Origin: Ensifer adhaerens
Lineage (GTDB): Bacteria; Pseudomonadota; Alphaproteobacteria; Rhizobiales; Rhizobiaceae
Reading direction: 5' to 3'
Assembly: GCF_020035535.1 (NCBI RefSeq)
Contig: NZ_CP083349.1
Span: 3,541,501-3,605,500, forward strand
Length of the DNA stretch: 64,000 nucleotides
This document shows, in pieces, positions 26,271-36,258 of the stretch (its first letter is position 1; the number at the start of each line of letters is the position of its first letter). The notes beneath the pieces were generated by a model that saw nothing but the letters and a program-made list of their open reading frames with translations, was not told the DNA's origin and ran no database searches. A program made the position numbers and the translations under genes.

Positions 26271-27944
26271 ATGTTTTACGACCTATTGGTGCCGGCCGGC
26301 ATCGGCATTGTCCTGATCCTCGGCATCGGTTTTGTACTTGCATCGCTCTATACCCGCTCCAGCCGCGACGAGGCCTATGTGCGCACCGGCCTTGGCGGCC
26401 AGAAGGTGGTCCTCGACGGCGGCTCCATCGTGCTGCCGATCTTCCACTCGATCGCCCGCGTCAACCTGAAGACGCTGCGCCTAGAAGTCCGCCGCGGCGA
26501 AGGTGATGCGCTGATCACCAAGGACCGCATGCGCGTCGATATCGGTGCGGAATTCTATGTCCGCGTGAAGCCCGACGCTTCCTCGATCGCGCTTGCGGCC
26601 CAGACCCTTGGCGACCGCACCAACGACGCCGAACAGCTCCGCGTGCTGATCGAGGCGAAGTTCGTCGACGGCCTGCGCTCGGTTGCCGCCACCATGAGCC
26701 TCGATGCGCTGCAGGAGCAGCGCATGGATTTCGTCAAGGCTGTGCAGGAAGCGGTCGGCGCCGACCTGCAGTCGAACGGCCTGGAGCTGGAATCGGTCTC
26801 GCTGACCCGCCTCGACCAGACGGATATCAAGCATTTCAACGCCAACAACTTCTTCGACGCCCACGGCCTTGCAGCACTGACCCGCATCACCGAGGGCCGC
26901 AAGAAGGAGCGCAACGAGATCGTGCGCGACACGGAAGTCGCCATCGCCCAGAAGGATCTGGAAGCCCGTCAGCAGTCGCTGGCGATCGAGCGCACCAAGC
27001 GCGAGGCGGAACTGAACCAGGAGCGCGACATCGCCAACAAGTCGGCCGCCACCCGCGCCGAAACCGCGCAGCAGGAGCAGGCCGCCAAGCGCGCGGAAGA
27101 AGAAGCCCGCATCGCCACCGAACAGGCGATTGCCGAACGCGAGGCCGCCGCCAAGCAGGTCCGTGAAAGCGCCAACATCGACGCGACGCGATCTGTCCAG
27201 CAGCGCGACACGGAAGCCAAGCGCGACCTGCAGATCGTCTCTCAGGAAAGCGCGATTGCCGTCGCCAACAAGAGCCGCGAGGAATCGGAAGCCAAGGCCA
27301 AGGCCGAAAACGCCCGTGCACTTGCCATTGCCGCGGAAGAAAAGGTCGAGACCGCAAAGGCGGTGGAAATTGCCGAACGCGAACGCCAGATCGCCGTCAT
27401 CGATGCCCGCAAGAACGCCGAAACCGAAGCCACGGCCGTGACCGTCGGCGCGGAAGCCGAAAAGCAGGCGGCCCTCGACCAGGCGGACGCGATCAAGACG
27501 CTCGCCACCGCCGAGGCCGAAGCCGCCATCATCAAGGCCAAGGGCGTGCTCGAAACCGGCAAGGCGGCGGCCGAAAGCGAAGCCCTGCTCAACGACGCCC
27601 GCAACAAGCTGAGTTCGGCCATCATCGAGTTCGAGATCCTGCGCGAACGCATCCGTATCATTCCGGAAGCACTGGCCGAAGCGGTCAAGCCGATCGAGAA
27701 GATCTCGGATATCCGCATCTTCGATACCGGTGGCATGCTCGGCCGCGGTGCGGGCGGTGAAGGTGCCAAGAACGGCATCGGCCTCGGCGACGGCCTTGCG
27801 GGCCAGCTTCTCGCCTACCAGGCCAACAAACCGGTCCTCGACCAGCTATTGAAGGAAGCCGGCTTCAACGGCGAAAACGCCATCACCTCTCTGCTCGGCG
27901 ACCTGCAGTCCCCGGCACCTGTGGAGAAGGCACCGAAGAAGTAA
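26271..27944 (+). CDS. yqiK: flotillin family protein (YqiK-like)
   Basis: 557 residues. An N-terminal membrane helix (about 5-26) precedes a Band-7/SPFH domain (about 35-215). A very long Glu/Ala/Lys-rich coiled coil follows (about 215-430), and then the flotillin C-terminus with LRERIRIIPEALAEAVKPIEKISDIRIFD. It is expected to oligomerise at the inner membrane. It is the third gene of the PspA-YqiJ-YqiK operon and ends just before a strong hairpin, supporting a common envelope-stress role. Confidence 0.93.
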   Translation: MFYDLLVPAGIGIVLILGIGFVLASLYTRSSRDEAYVRTGLGGQKVVLDGGSIVLPIFHSIARVNLKTLRLEVRRGEGDALITKDRMRVDIGAEFYVRVKPDASSIALAAQTLGDRTNDAEQLRVLIEAKFVDGLRSVAATMSLDALQEQRMDFVKAVQEAVGADLQSNGLELESVSLTRLDQTDIKHFNANNFFDAHGLAALTRITEGRKKERNEIVRDTEVAIAQKDLEARQQSLAIERTKREAELNQERDIANKSAATRAETAQQEQAAKRAEEEARIATEQAIAEREAAAKQVRESANIDATRSVQQRDTEAKRDLQIVSQESAIAVANKSREESEAKAKAENARALAIAAEEKVETAKAVEIAERERQIAVIDARKNAETEATAVTVGAEAEKQAALDQADAIKTLATAEAEAAIIKAKGVLETGKAAAESEALLNDARNKLSSAIIEFEILRERIRIIPEALAEAVKPIEKISDIRIFDTGGMLGRGAGGEGAKNGIGLGDGLAGQLLAYQANKPVLDQLLKEAGFNGENAITSLLGDLQSPAPVEKAPKK

Positions 27945-27956
27945 GCAAGACTGACG

Positions 27957-27988
27957 GGATCCCCGGCTCCTCAAGGAGCCGGGGATCC
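27957..27988. terminator. strong hairpin ending the pspA-yqiJ-yqiK operon
   Basis: Perfect 14-bp stem GGATCCCCGGCTCC/GGAGCCGGGGATCC with a TCAA tetraloop, 12 bases past the yqiK stop. It lacks a T-run, so it may act with Rho or as a 3'-end protector. Confidence 0.75.
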
Positions 27989-28394
27989 GACAACGATCAC
28001 AGTCACCGGACCAAGCTGTCCAGGGGTGACGGCAGGCATCCACCGGCGCTGCCGCTGTGCCCGGGAAACCGACCCCACGAGCCGAGACTGTCCGCCCGCC
28101 TCACTCCCCTTTCACAACAGGCATGGGTTTGGCAACAGAACATGGGTCGGTCAAAATGCGGGCACGCTGAAGCGAGTGTTTCATGCGTCGAGCGTTGCCG
28201 TTTCTGCAAGTTGCCGAGAACTGGGCAAATACATCCACAAGTGCTAATGTTTTCGCGCCGAGGGTTCCAGACGAACCGGTCTCGCAGACGATAATCAGTT
28301 AAACGCGAATTGCTTGCAGCCAATTGCCGCGCCGTCGGGCGACCGCTTCACGAGCGTGTCGTTGTCCGACGACATCAACGTGGAGGAATAGCCA
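27989..28394. other. gap without a supported gene, 5' of the DUF937 gene
   Basis: About 400 bases. Short open frames here have no ribosome-binding site or recognisable sequence. The last bases, GTGGAGGAATAGCC, form the ribosome-binding site of the next gene. The promoter for that gene is presumably here but I could not place it. Confidence 0.35.
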
Positions 28395-29501
28395 ATGGCC
28401 AGCAATCTTGTTTCCTACATCGCGCAGATGCTTACCCCCGACATGATCGCCCGTATCGCTTCGGCGCTCGGGCTCGATAGCAGCAAGGTGCAAGGCGCCG
28501 TCAGTGCCGCCATTCCCGCGGTGCTGGCGGGACTGACAGGCCTTGCGGCGCAACCAGGCGGCGCGCAAAGGATCGCCGACACCGCCAGCCAAAACGGCGG
28601 ATCGCTCGACAATCTCCTAGGGATACTCTCCAGCGGCGATCAGACAACGCTTGCCCAGAGCGGGTCGCAGATCATTTCGTCACTCTTCGGTGCCAAGGAT
28701 GGCGGTGCGCTTGCGAGCGCCATCGGCGGGGTCTCCGGCATGGACCAGCGGGCGAGCGGTTCGCTGCTGGCAACGCTTGCTCCCCTCGTTTTGGGTGGCC
28801 TTGCCCGGCAGAGCGGCGGGGACCTCAGCGCCAATGGGATCGCCGGACTGCTCGCCAGCCAGAAGGACAACATCGCCGCCGCACTGCCCCCCGGTGCAAG
28901 AGAGCTGCTTGGCGGAACGGGCCTGCTTGGCGCTCTCGGCGCTTCGGCGCAGACGGCCGCGAACTCGGCAAGCCAGGCCGCCGCTAGTGCCGCGACAGCG
29001 GCTTCGTCCGTCGGTGGAGCCGGCCAACGCGCAGCCGCGGCCCCGGCGCCGTCCGGGTCGCGCAGCTGGCTCTATTGGGTCATTGCCGTGCTCGCGCTTG
29101 CAGCCGTGCTCTTCTATCTGTTCGGCAGGCCGAGCGGAGAGGTCGCGCCACAGGCCGGCACGGCGGGGCCGAGCCTGACGGTCGGCGGGGTCGACATCGG
29201 CCAGCAGGTCAAGGACAGCATGACCAGCCTGCAGACAACACTAACCGGCATTACCGACGCCGCCTCGGCCACGGCCGCCCTGCCGAAGCTTGAGGAGGTC
29301 GCAAGTGGACTGGACAAGGTCAGCGGCGCTGCCGGACAAATGTCGGCCGAGCAGAAAGCAGCCCTTTCAGCACTGGTCGGGCCGATGATGTCGCAACTCA
29401 ACGGACTGTTCGACAAGGTGCTCGCCATCCCCGGCGTTTCGGACATCCTGAAACCCGCGATCGACGTATTGAAATCCAAGCTCGCCGCCTTGTCCGCTTG
29501 A
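28395..29501 (+). CDS. DUF937 domain protein with C-terminal membrane anchor
   Basis: 368 residues. The N-terminal half (about 1-180) is a DUF937 domain rich in Gly/Ala/Ser, with AIPAVLAGLTGLAAQPGGA and two LFG/LLG-G repeats. An Ala/Pro linker and one transmembrane helix (about 223-243, SWLYWVIAVLALAAVLFYLF) follow, then a helical C-terminal domain of about 110 residues likely outside the cytoplasm. DUF937 includes E. coli YidB; function is unknown. GGAGGAA precedes the start. Confidence 0.85.
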   Translation: MASNLVSYIAQMLTPDMIARIASALGLDSSKVQGAVSAAIPAVLAGLTGLAAQPGGAQRIADTASQNGGSLDNLLGILSSGDQTTLAQSGSQIISSLFGAKDGGALASAIGGVSGMDQRASGSLLATLAPLVLGGLARQSGGDLSANGIAGLLASQKDNIAAALPPGARELLGGTGLLGALGASAQTAANSASQAAASAATAASSVGGAGQRAAAAPAPSGSRSWLYWVIAVLALAAVLFYLFGRPSGEVAPQAGTAGPSLTVGGVDIGQQVKDSMTSLQTTLTGITDAASATAALPKLEEVASGLDKVSGAAGQMSAEQKAALSALVGPMMSQLNGLFDKVLAIPGVSDILKPAIDVLKSKLAALSA

Positions 29502-29530
29502 TCGACGGCGGCTGCGAGAAGCCAGCCTGC

Positions 29531-29636
29531 TGCAGGTTTCCTTAAATCGTAGCCGATTGAAGGACAAAAACATGCAGCACTTCAAAGTGCTACAGCGACC
29601 CTTGCGCGTCTCATAAGACGCGCTGCGCTGTAGGAG
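29531..29636 (+). repeat. 105-bp palindromic intergenic repeat, copy A
   Basis: Shares its order of landmarks with copies at 43779-43881 (inverted) and 60892-60993: CTGCAxGTTTCC, AAGGACAAAA, ATGCAGCA-TTC-AAGTG, CAGCGACC-TTGCGCGTCT, AGACGCGC and GCGCTGTAG. Two internal inverted repeats (GCGCGTCT/AGACGCGC and GCAGCA-TTC/AAGTGCT) could fold in RNA. It lies between the DUF937 gene and the gene at 29706. Confidence 0.85.
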
Positions 29637-29705
29637 CCGCCGCCCTGCCGCGCACCGCGTGAACCGGCGGCGATGGGCATGAACGACAACGAAGGAGGAT
29701 CAACC

Positions 29706-30203
29706 ATGGCTGACAAATCGACATTCACCCCGGACGAATGGACGCTGCTCCTGGAGAGCGTGATGATGGCCGGCATTGCCGTGACGGCGGCCGAGCCGAG
29801 CGGCCTGTGGGGCATGATGAAGGAAGGCATCGCCAACAGCAGCGCGCTTCTGCAGGCAAAGACGGATGCGGCGGCAAGTCCGCTCGTTAAGGCGCTGGTC
29901 GCCGACTTCGAAACGTCGGAGGGGCGGACGGCTGCCCGTGACGGGCTGCAGACAAAACTGAAGGGCGCCAAGCCAGAGGACATCAAGGCTAAATGCATAG
30001 AGACCCTGATGCAGGCCCGAACAACCGTTGAGGCCAAGGCGCCGGGCGATGCCAGCGCCTTCGCGGCCTGGCTTTATCAGATCAGCCAGAAGGTGGCGGA
30101 AGCCGCCAAGGAGGGTGGCTTCCTGGGCTTCGGAGGGGTTGCTGTCAGCGATGCGGAGAAGGCTACCTTGTCGGAAATTTCCGCGGCATTGAAGGTCGCC
30201 TAG
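29706..30203 (+). CDS. conserved hypothetical protein
   Basis: 165 residues, mostly helical and without a signal peptide. MADKSTFTPDEWTLLLESVMMAG opens the protein and GGFLGFGGVAVSDAEKATLSEISAAL closes it. GAAGGAGGATCAACC before the ATG is an excellent ribosome-binding site, which decides this start over the ATG at 29673. It follows the DUF937 gene on the same strand across repeat copy A, so they may be functionally linked. I do not recognise the family. Confidence 0.75.
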   Translation: MADKSTFTPDEWTLLLESVMMAGIAVTAAEPSGLWGMMKEGIANSSALLQAKTDAAASPLVKALVADFETSEGRTAARDGLQTKLKGAKPEDIKAKCIETLMQARTTVEAKAPGDASAFAAWLYQISQKVAEAAKEGGFLGFGGVAVSDAEKATLSEISAALKVA

Positions 30204-30496
30204 CGCAGCTGCGTTTCTCACGGAAACACGAACGTGCCGTCAGCCCGGCTGCGGACGCGCTTGCCCGTTGGCAAGGGTGGCGATGGATATCGTTCGCTAA
30301 AGAGCAATCGATGTCGGCAACGCCGTGACATCGTCGATGGCACACGACACACGATCGCGGATATCTGTGCGGGTTATCGGGCGCGCCGGTTGACCGCCGC
30401 GAATGAGAACAATCGATCGTGCCCGCACCCGACACAACGGGAACGTTTCAAGCCGTTGCGTCAAGGGCACTGTTCCGCTTCGCGCCCGTGCCGCGA
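30204..30496. other. gap without a supported gene
   Basis: About 290 bases between the convergent gene at 29706 and the broken gene at 30497. I see no reading frame with a ribosome-binding site, no clear terminator and no recognisable repeat. Confidence 0.3.
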
Positions 30497-31506
30497 TCAG
30501 ATACCGCAAATCCCTGAACTGACGACGATTTCGCCGATAGGGGCATTGTCCTCTGTCGAATAGACGCCGCGTACATTGAGACCAAAATCCATCAATTTCT
30601 TGAATTGATCTGTCTGGCACCACATGCCCTTCATATACGCCTTCCAGCCATCATCCGGAGGCGCGCTTGCAACTGTGTAGAAATAGGTAAAGGTGCCCGT
30701 CCTTGTAGTCCGCGCCCGTCAGTGTGGTCGCTTCATCGACCTTTGCAGGTCCCTTTATGGCCCTGGCCGCTTCCAGCATCGACTTGTCGAATTGCAGGCG
30801 CCATTCGTCGCACAGGGCTGGATTGACGTTCAACTCGGCAAGCTGTTGCCCCTCTTGCGAAAGGTACTTCCCTTCAACCGTCGCACCGACATCCGTCATG
30901 AACGTGATGTCCGGGGATTTGCACCACCGGCTCATCATGACGTGCCGCCAGTTGGTGGAAAAGACGGCGTCCTTGTACGAAATCTCGTAGACGTAGCGGA
31001 AGGTTTCCTTGTCGACTTCGATCGCCTTCAGCGTCGTGATCCCATCGACGTTCGCCGGGACGGCCGTGGCGTCCGCCGTCTCCTGCAGGAATGCCTCCAG
31101 GCCGAAGCTCTGTATCTCATAGAGAGCCAGCTTTTTCTGCAGCAACGCATCATTCTGCGCAGCCTCGCTTGCCAGGTCGACCTGTCTTTCGACCGACAAG
31201 CTCAAGCCTCTGCCAGCCACCATCATGGCGAGGCCGAGGACGACCAGGACGATGCTTTTTGCGGTCTGCAGGGTGCCGAACGTCCGCTTCTCCTGTGGAG
31301 GCGCGGACAGCAGAATGAGGTTGGCAAGCGGGATGAAGCCCAGGAACCACCTGTTCCGTGTGCCAAAGGCATCCCTGGAGCGCGCTGCCGCGTTTGTTAA
31401 AAGTCAGGCCGACTGCGGCCGAGACGAACAGGACGACCCACGACAACGCGAGTGTACCAAACTCTCCCATTTTCAAGATTTGATAAGCCCAAGCGTCCAC
31501 GAACAT
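30497..31506 (-). pseudogene. unknown Cys-repeat membrane protein broken by two single-base frameshifts
   Basis: Three frames on the minus strand read end to end. Frame 1 gives MFVDAWAYQILKMGEFGTL ... SAAVGLTFNKR (from 31506). After a surplus C in the plus-strand pair 31388-31389, frame 2 continues AARSRDAFGTRNRWFLGFIP, a second membrane segment and a long soluble domain. After a surplus C in the run 30696-30698, frame 3 continues TFTYFYTVASAPPDDGWKAY to the stop at 30497. Removing one base at each site restores about 335 residues: two membrane helices and two related domains of about 63 residues, each with a WC and a final Cys. Decayed gene or sequencing errors; the family is unknown to me. 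Confidence 0.7.
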
Positions 31507-31794
31507 TGCCTCCCCCGCAGATTGCGGGATGCACTACCATGACGCGAAACAGAAAGGGAACGGGCAATCAACTGAAAATGTTGCACGGGCAACATCCACA
31601 ACCAATGCCGGAGGAAAGGCAGGACCACCCCTCAACGCCCGAAGGTGAAACAGTTATCGAGGCTGCTGGTGAATTGTTCGCTGGAGGCGGAAGCCGAGTT
31701 GACGGGGATGCACACCGAAAGACGAACCGTGGATTCGTCCGTGAGCCGCCCCCGACCGGGCTGCTTTGCATGTCATATCATGCGGGGTAGTTTA
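31507..31794. other. gap without a supported gene
   Basis: About 288 bases between the broken membrane gene and tRNA-Ser. A plus-strand frame of about 80 codons exists (from 31540) but has no ribosome-binding site and a composition unlike nearby genes. It should contain promoters for neither flanking gene except the broken one. Confidence 0.3.
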
Positions 31795-31884
<90 letters not shown>

Positions 31885-31990
31885 GCTTTGCTGGTCGGCG
31901 CTTGTCTAGCGCGGTCGGGTTCATAGCGGCAGATTCGGGTGCTGGCAAGTGCCTGTTTGAAGAATATGTAACGGCCCCGTTGCTTTCGCC

Positions 31991-32020
31991 TTGACACGCC
32001 TGTGCAAATCCTTGTAATCC
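31991..32020 (+). promoter_or_regulatory. probable promoter for rplU-rpmA
   Basis: A perfect -35 box TTGACA (31991-31996) and a -10-like TAATCC (32015-32020) separated by 18 bases, about 160 bases before rplU. The promoter is read from consensus only. Confidence 0.5.
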
Positions 32021-32081
32021 GCGCAATGAAGTGGTGTGGCCTAGCTTCACCGCATCGGGTGTGATTTGCGCCCTTTCACCG

Positions 32082-32106
32082 GTGGATATCCGAAAAGGAG
32101 ATCCAC
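32082..32106 (+). promoter_or_regulatory. hairpin in rplU leader
   Basis: GTGGAT (32082-32087) can pair with ATCCAC (32101-32106) in the roughly 160-base leader between the presumed start of transcription and rplU. Ribosomal-protein leaders are often autoregulated; whether this one is cannot be told from one sequence. Confidence 0.3.
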
Positions 32107-32178
32107 TCAACTGTCGACTGAGAAAAAGACGGCCTTGTCTTCGGGCAGAGAGCCGGATCGAACATGAAAGGATAAAAA

Positions 32179-32553
32179 ATGTTCGCAGTCATCAAGACCG
32201 GCGGTAAGCAGTACCGCGTGGCCGCCAACGACGTCCTCACCATCGAAAAGCTGGAAGGCGTTGCAGGCGACAAGATCGAATTCACCGAGATCCTGATGGT
32301 CGGCGTTGGCGCCGATGCAACCATCGGTGCTCCGTTTGTCGAAGGCGCCGTTGTCAGCGCTGAAGTTGTTGAGCAGGGTCGCGCCAAGAAGGTCATCGCC
32401 TTCAAGAAGCGTCGCCGCCAGAACTCCAAGCGCTCGCGCGGTCACCGCCAGCACCAGACGACCGTCCGCATCCTGGACATCGCTGCTGCCGGTGGCAAGG
32501 CAAAGAAGGCTTCGAAGAAGTCTGAAGCTGCCGCCGAAGCCGCTGCAAACTGA
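32179..32553 (+). CDS. rplU: 50S ribosomal protein L21
   Basis: 124 residues. [14 protein letters not shown] is the family start, and [22 protein letters not shown] with the basic rRNA-binding segment follows. The last 25 residues form a Lys/Ala-rich tail ([20 protein letters not shown]) that makes it longer than E. coli L21 (103 residues), common in alphaproteobacteria. Directly upstream of rpmA, as in most bacteria. Confidence 0.98.
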   Translation: MFAVIKTGGKQYRVAANDVLTIEKLEGVAGDKIEFTEILMVGVGADATIGAPFVEGAVVSAEVVEQGRAKKVIAFKKRRRQNSKRSRGHRQHQTTVRILDIAAAGGKAKKASKKSEAAAEAAAN

Positions 32554-32586
32554 GTTCCTGGATCTAAGGTTTAAAGGAGAACACCA

Positions 32587-32856
32587 ATGGCACACAAAAA
32601 AGCTGGCGGTTCGTCGCGTAACGGTCGCGATTCTGAGTCCAAGCGCCTTGGCGTGAAGAAGTTCGGCGGCGAGCAGGTCATCGCCGGCAACATTATTCTG
32701 CGCCAGCGCGGCACCAAGTGGCATCCGGGCGCCAATGTCGGCCTCGGTAAGGACCACACGATTTTTGCACTTACGGCCGGCAACGTGAACTTCCGTACGA
32801 AGGCCAATGGCCGCGTGTACGTGTCTGTAATGCCGAAAGCCGAAGCAGCGGAATAA
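32587..32856 (+). CDS. rpmA: 50S ribosomal protein L27
   Basis: 89 residues. [20 protein letters not shown] is the conserved N-terminus that reaches towards the peptidyl-transferase centre. There is no Firmicutes-type cleaved leader. Thirty-three bases after rplU, preceded by AAAGGAG. Confidence 0.98.
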   Translation: MAHKKAGGSSRNGRDSESKRLGVKKFGGEQVIAGNIILRQRGTKWHPGANVGLGKDHTIFALTAGNVNFRTKANGRVYVSVMPKAEAAE

Positions 32857-32929
32857 GCCGGTAGCGCTCTAAAACAGCCGGCGTCTCATCGACCCGGCTG
32901 ACGCACCTGATGGTTCCAAGCCAGACTTC

Positions 32930-32966
32930 AAAGGGGAGATGGGGCAATACCCAACTCCCCTTTTTC
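32930..32966 (+). terminator. rho-independent terminator after rpmA
   Basis: Stem AAAGGGGAG(A)TGG / CCA(A)CTCCCCTTT followed by a T-run ending at 32965. It lies about 75 bases after rpmA and 18 bases before the GNAT gene start at 32983. Confidence 0.8.
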
Positions 32967-32982
32967 GTTTCTGGAGGAAACC

Positions 32983-33615
32983 ATGCAAACCGAGTTGTTG
33001 AGGGAAGACCAATCCCGGTCTCCCGAGCAGAGGCTGAGGCCCCAACGGTCAAGGACCGATTGCCCGATATTGTTGTCACCCCGGCTCGTTTTGCGCGCCC
33101 CCCATGAAGACGATATCGACGCCCTTGCCCATCTTGCCAACAATGCCAATGTCGCGACCATGGTCTCGCGCATGCCGCACCCGTATACGACGGCTGACGC
33201 CGCCGACTTCGTGCGACGCGCGAAAGCCGGCACGATTGGCAAGTGCGTCTACGCGATTACCAAGGCGGACAATGGCGCATTTCTCGGTTGTTGCGGTATC
33301 GAGCCGCATCCCGATGGCAAGACGGCGGAGCTCGGCTATTGGCTGGGCGAGCCTTATTGGAACCAGGGCTATGCCACCGAGGCCGCCCAGGTCCTGACCG
33401 ACATGGCCTTCCGCACTCGCGACATCGACCAGATCGATGCGCGCTGCCGGGTCATGAATCTTGCATCCCGCCGGGTCATCCAGAAGTGCGGCTTCCAGTT
33501 TCAAGGAAGCGGCATGGTCGGCAGCCTGGCGCTCGGCGGCTCGATCGCCGTCGAGTGGTACCGGCTCGACCGCAAGACCTGGGTTTCCTTGAGAAGCTGG
33601 GGAGGCATGCGATGA
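32983..33615 (+). CDS. GNAT acetyltransferase, RimJ/RimL type (first of pair)
   Basis: 210 residues. A poorly conserved N-terminal 28 residues precede LLSPRLVLRAPHEDDIDAL, the RimJ/L-type opening. LGYWLGEPYWNQGYATEAAQ contains the acetyl-CoA-binding loop, and ASRRVIQKCGFQ closes the fold. Substrate unknown; relatives acetylate ribosomal protein N-termini or small molecules. Its stop overlaps the next GNAT start (ATGA), so the two are translationally coupled. Confidence 0.88.
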   Translation: MQTELLREDQSRSPEQRLRPQRSRTDCPILLSPRLVLRAPHEDDIDALAHLANNANVATMVSRMPHPYTTADAADFVRRAKAGTIGKCVYAITKADNGAFLGCCGIEPHPDGKTAELGYWLGEPYWNQGYATEAAQVLTDMAFRTRDIDQIDARCRVMNLASRRVIQKCGFQFQGSGMVGSLALGGSIAVEWYRLDRKTWVSLRSWGGMR

Positions 33616-34196
33616 ACGCGCTCGTTTCCGAACGCCAGCGGGTCGTCGCCCGCCCCGGTCCGGGCCCCTGCCCGGTCATCGAGACCAAGCGCCTCGTCCT
33701 GCGCCCGCACCGGCGCAATGACGCCGAGGCGATCGCCCAGTCGCTCGGCGATTTCCAGGTCGCGCGCATGCTTGCGCGTGTGCCCGCGCCCTACGATCAG
33801 CAGGACGCGCTCGACTGGCTGACGGCGCGGACCTCGGGGCTGACGCCCGACTGGACGTTCGCCGTCACCACCGGCGACGACGTGCATATCGGCTGCGTCG
33901 GCATTGAGCTCCGGCACGGCCAGTGGCATGTCGGCTACTGGCTGAACCGCTTCTACTGGGGCAAGGGCTTTGCTTCCGAGGCGGCCTATGCGGCAATTGA
34001 GCGCTTCTTCCGTCGGATGCCGGAAACGACGCTGCATTCGGGCGTCTTTGCCGACAACCCGGGCTCGCTGAAGGTGCAGGAAAAGATCGGGTTCCTGATC
34101 ACCGGCTGCACCCAGGTCTATGCGCTCGCCCGCAACGCCATGGTCGCGCATATCGAAACGCGGCTGACCGCCGCCGATCTGCACCGACCGCACTAA
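33612..34196 (+). CDS. GNAT acetyltransferase, RimJ/RimL type (second of pair)
   Basis: 194 residues. It has IETKRLVLRPHRRNDAEAI at the start, GYWLNRFYWGKGFASEAAYA as the acetyl-CoA loop and NPGSLKVQEKIGFLITG near the end. It resembles its upstream partner in motif order, so the two probably arose by tandem duplication. Four-base ATGA overlap with the first gene. Between rpmA and obgE, a position common for such pairs in Rhizobiaceae. Confidence 0.9.
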   Translation: MNALVSERQRVVARPGPGPCPVIETKRLVLRPHRRNDAEAIAQSLGDFQVARMLARVPAPYDQQDALDWLTARTSGLTPDWTFAVTTGDDVHIGCVGIELRHGQWHVGYWLNRFYWGKGFASEAAYAAIERFFRRMPETTLHSGVFADNPGSLKVQEKIGFLITGCTQVYALARNAMVAHIETRLTAADLHRPH

Positions 34197-34197
34197 G

Positions 34198-34236
34198 AAA
34201 ATCCCCCGCAAAGCACGTCTTTGCGGGGGATTTTTT
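34198..34236. terminator. bidirectional terminator between convergent genes
   Basis: 16-bp stem AAAATCCCCCGCAAAG/CTTTGCGGGGGATTTT with a 5-base loop and T6 end. It lies between the GNAT stop and the stop of the phosphatase gene on the other strand and serves both. Confidence 0.93.
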
Positions 34237-35096
34237 CAGGAGAGCGTGAAGCCGACGGGCAGGTGGTCGGAGCCCTTGGCGTCGTAATCGGTCCAGGCAT
34301 CAGTCAGGCGTGACGCGAGGCCGGCGCTGAGGAAGCAATAGTCGAGATGCATGCGTCTTTCGAGGTTTTCGGGATGAATCCAGCTATAGCTTTCCGGTGT
34401 GAGACGACCGAGATGGGCAAGCGCATCCACCGGATTCTCGATCCGCAGCGAACGGCCGTAGTAGGCATCGCGCGAGCCGACCATGGCGTTATATTCGGAC
34501 GTTTCCGGTTCCATATTGAAATCGCCCATGACGACGAAATCCTCGGGATGCGGCGGTTCGGCAAGACCGAAGTCCGCCGCACCGGTGATCGCGCCGCCTT
34601 CGAGCGGATAGCCGAGCAGCCGATCCTTCAGGTAGCGGATCTGGGCTATGCGTTCGGCGGGGAGCACGTGATCGAGATGCACGGAATAGACCCGGAGCGG
34701 ACCGCCGGGGGTTACGATCAGCGCTTCGGTCGCGCCGCGCTGCAGGTTCATCGGGCTGATCGTACGGGTACGCGGCAGGGGGATGAGCCGCGTCGAAAGG
34801 ATCGGCCAGCGCGACAGGATCATGTTGCCGAACTGGAAACGTCGGCTAACGGCGCGGCCATCTTCGATCGCCGAGCCCACATCGATGTCGCAGGGTGCGT
34901 GAAAGGCAGTGAAATGGCCGGGAAACAACTTGCCGAAGCGGGCGACCAGATCGACATGATCGTTGCGATGGAAGCCGCGCGTCACTTCCTGCAGCGCGAT
35001 GATGTCGGCGTTGCCGATCGAGGCCGCGATCCTTTCGAGGTCGAAGCGGCCATCGAGACCGACGCCGTATTGGATGTTGTAGCTGACGAACCGCAC
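34236..35096 (-). CDS. endonuclease/exonuclease/phosphatase (EEP) family protein
   Basis: 286 residues. Catalytic motifs of the DNase I-like fold are present: VSYNIQYGVG, DIIALQEVTRG (metal Glu), YSVHLDHVL, VVMGDFNMEPET and the terminal SDHLPVGFTL. Members cleave phosphodiesters in nucleic acids, lipids or inositol phosphates; substrate cannot be assigned. No signal peptide, so likely cytoplasmic. Single gene diverging from obgE. Confidence 0.88.
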   Translation of the reverse strand: MRFVSYNIQYGVGLDGRFDLERIAASIGNADIIALQEVTRGFHRNDHVDLVARFGKLFPGHFTAFHAPCDIDVGSAIEDGRAVSRRFQFGNMILSRWPILSTRLIPLPRTRTISPMNLQRGATEALIVTPGGPLRVYSVHLDHVLPAERIAQIRYLKDRLLGYPLEGGAITGAADFGLAEPPHPEDFVVMGDFNMEPETSEYNAMVGSRDAYYGRSLRIENPVDALAHLGRLTPESYSWIHPENLERRMHLDYCFLSAGLASRLTDAWTDYDAKGSDHLPVGFTLS

Positions 35097-35108
35097 GATA
35101 TTCTTTGA

Positions 35109-36257
<1,149 letters not shown>

Positions 36258-36258
36258 G

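Noticed and set aside
31540..31790. Plus-strand frame of about 80 codons before tRNA-Ser
   Set aside because: No ribosome-binding site, no recognisable sequence and overlap with a region that looks non-coding.
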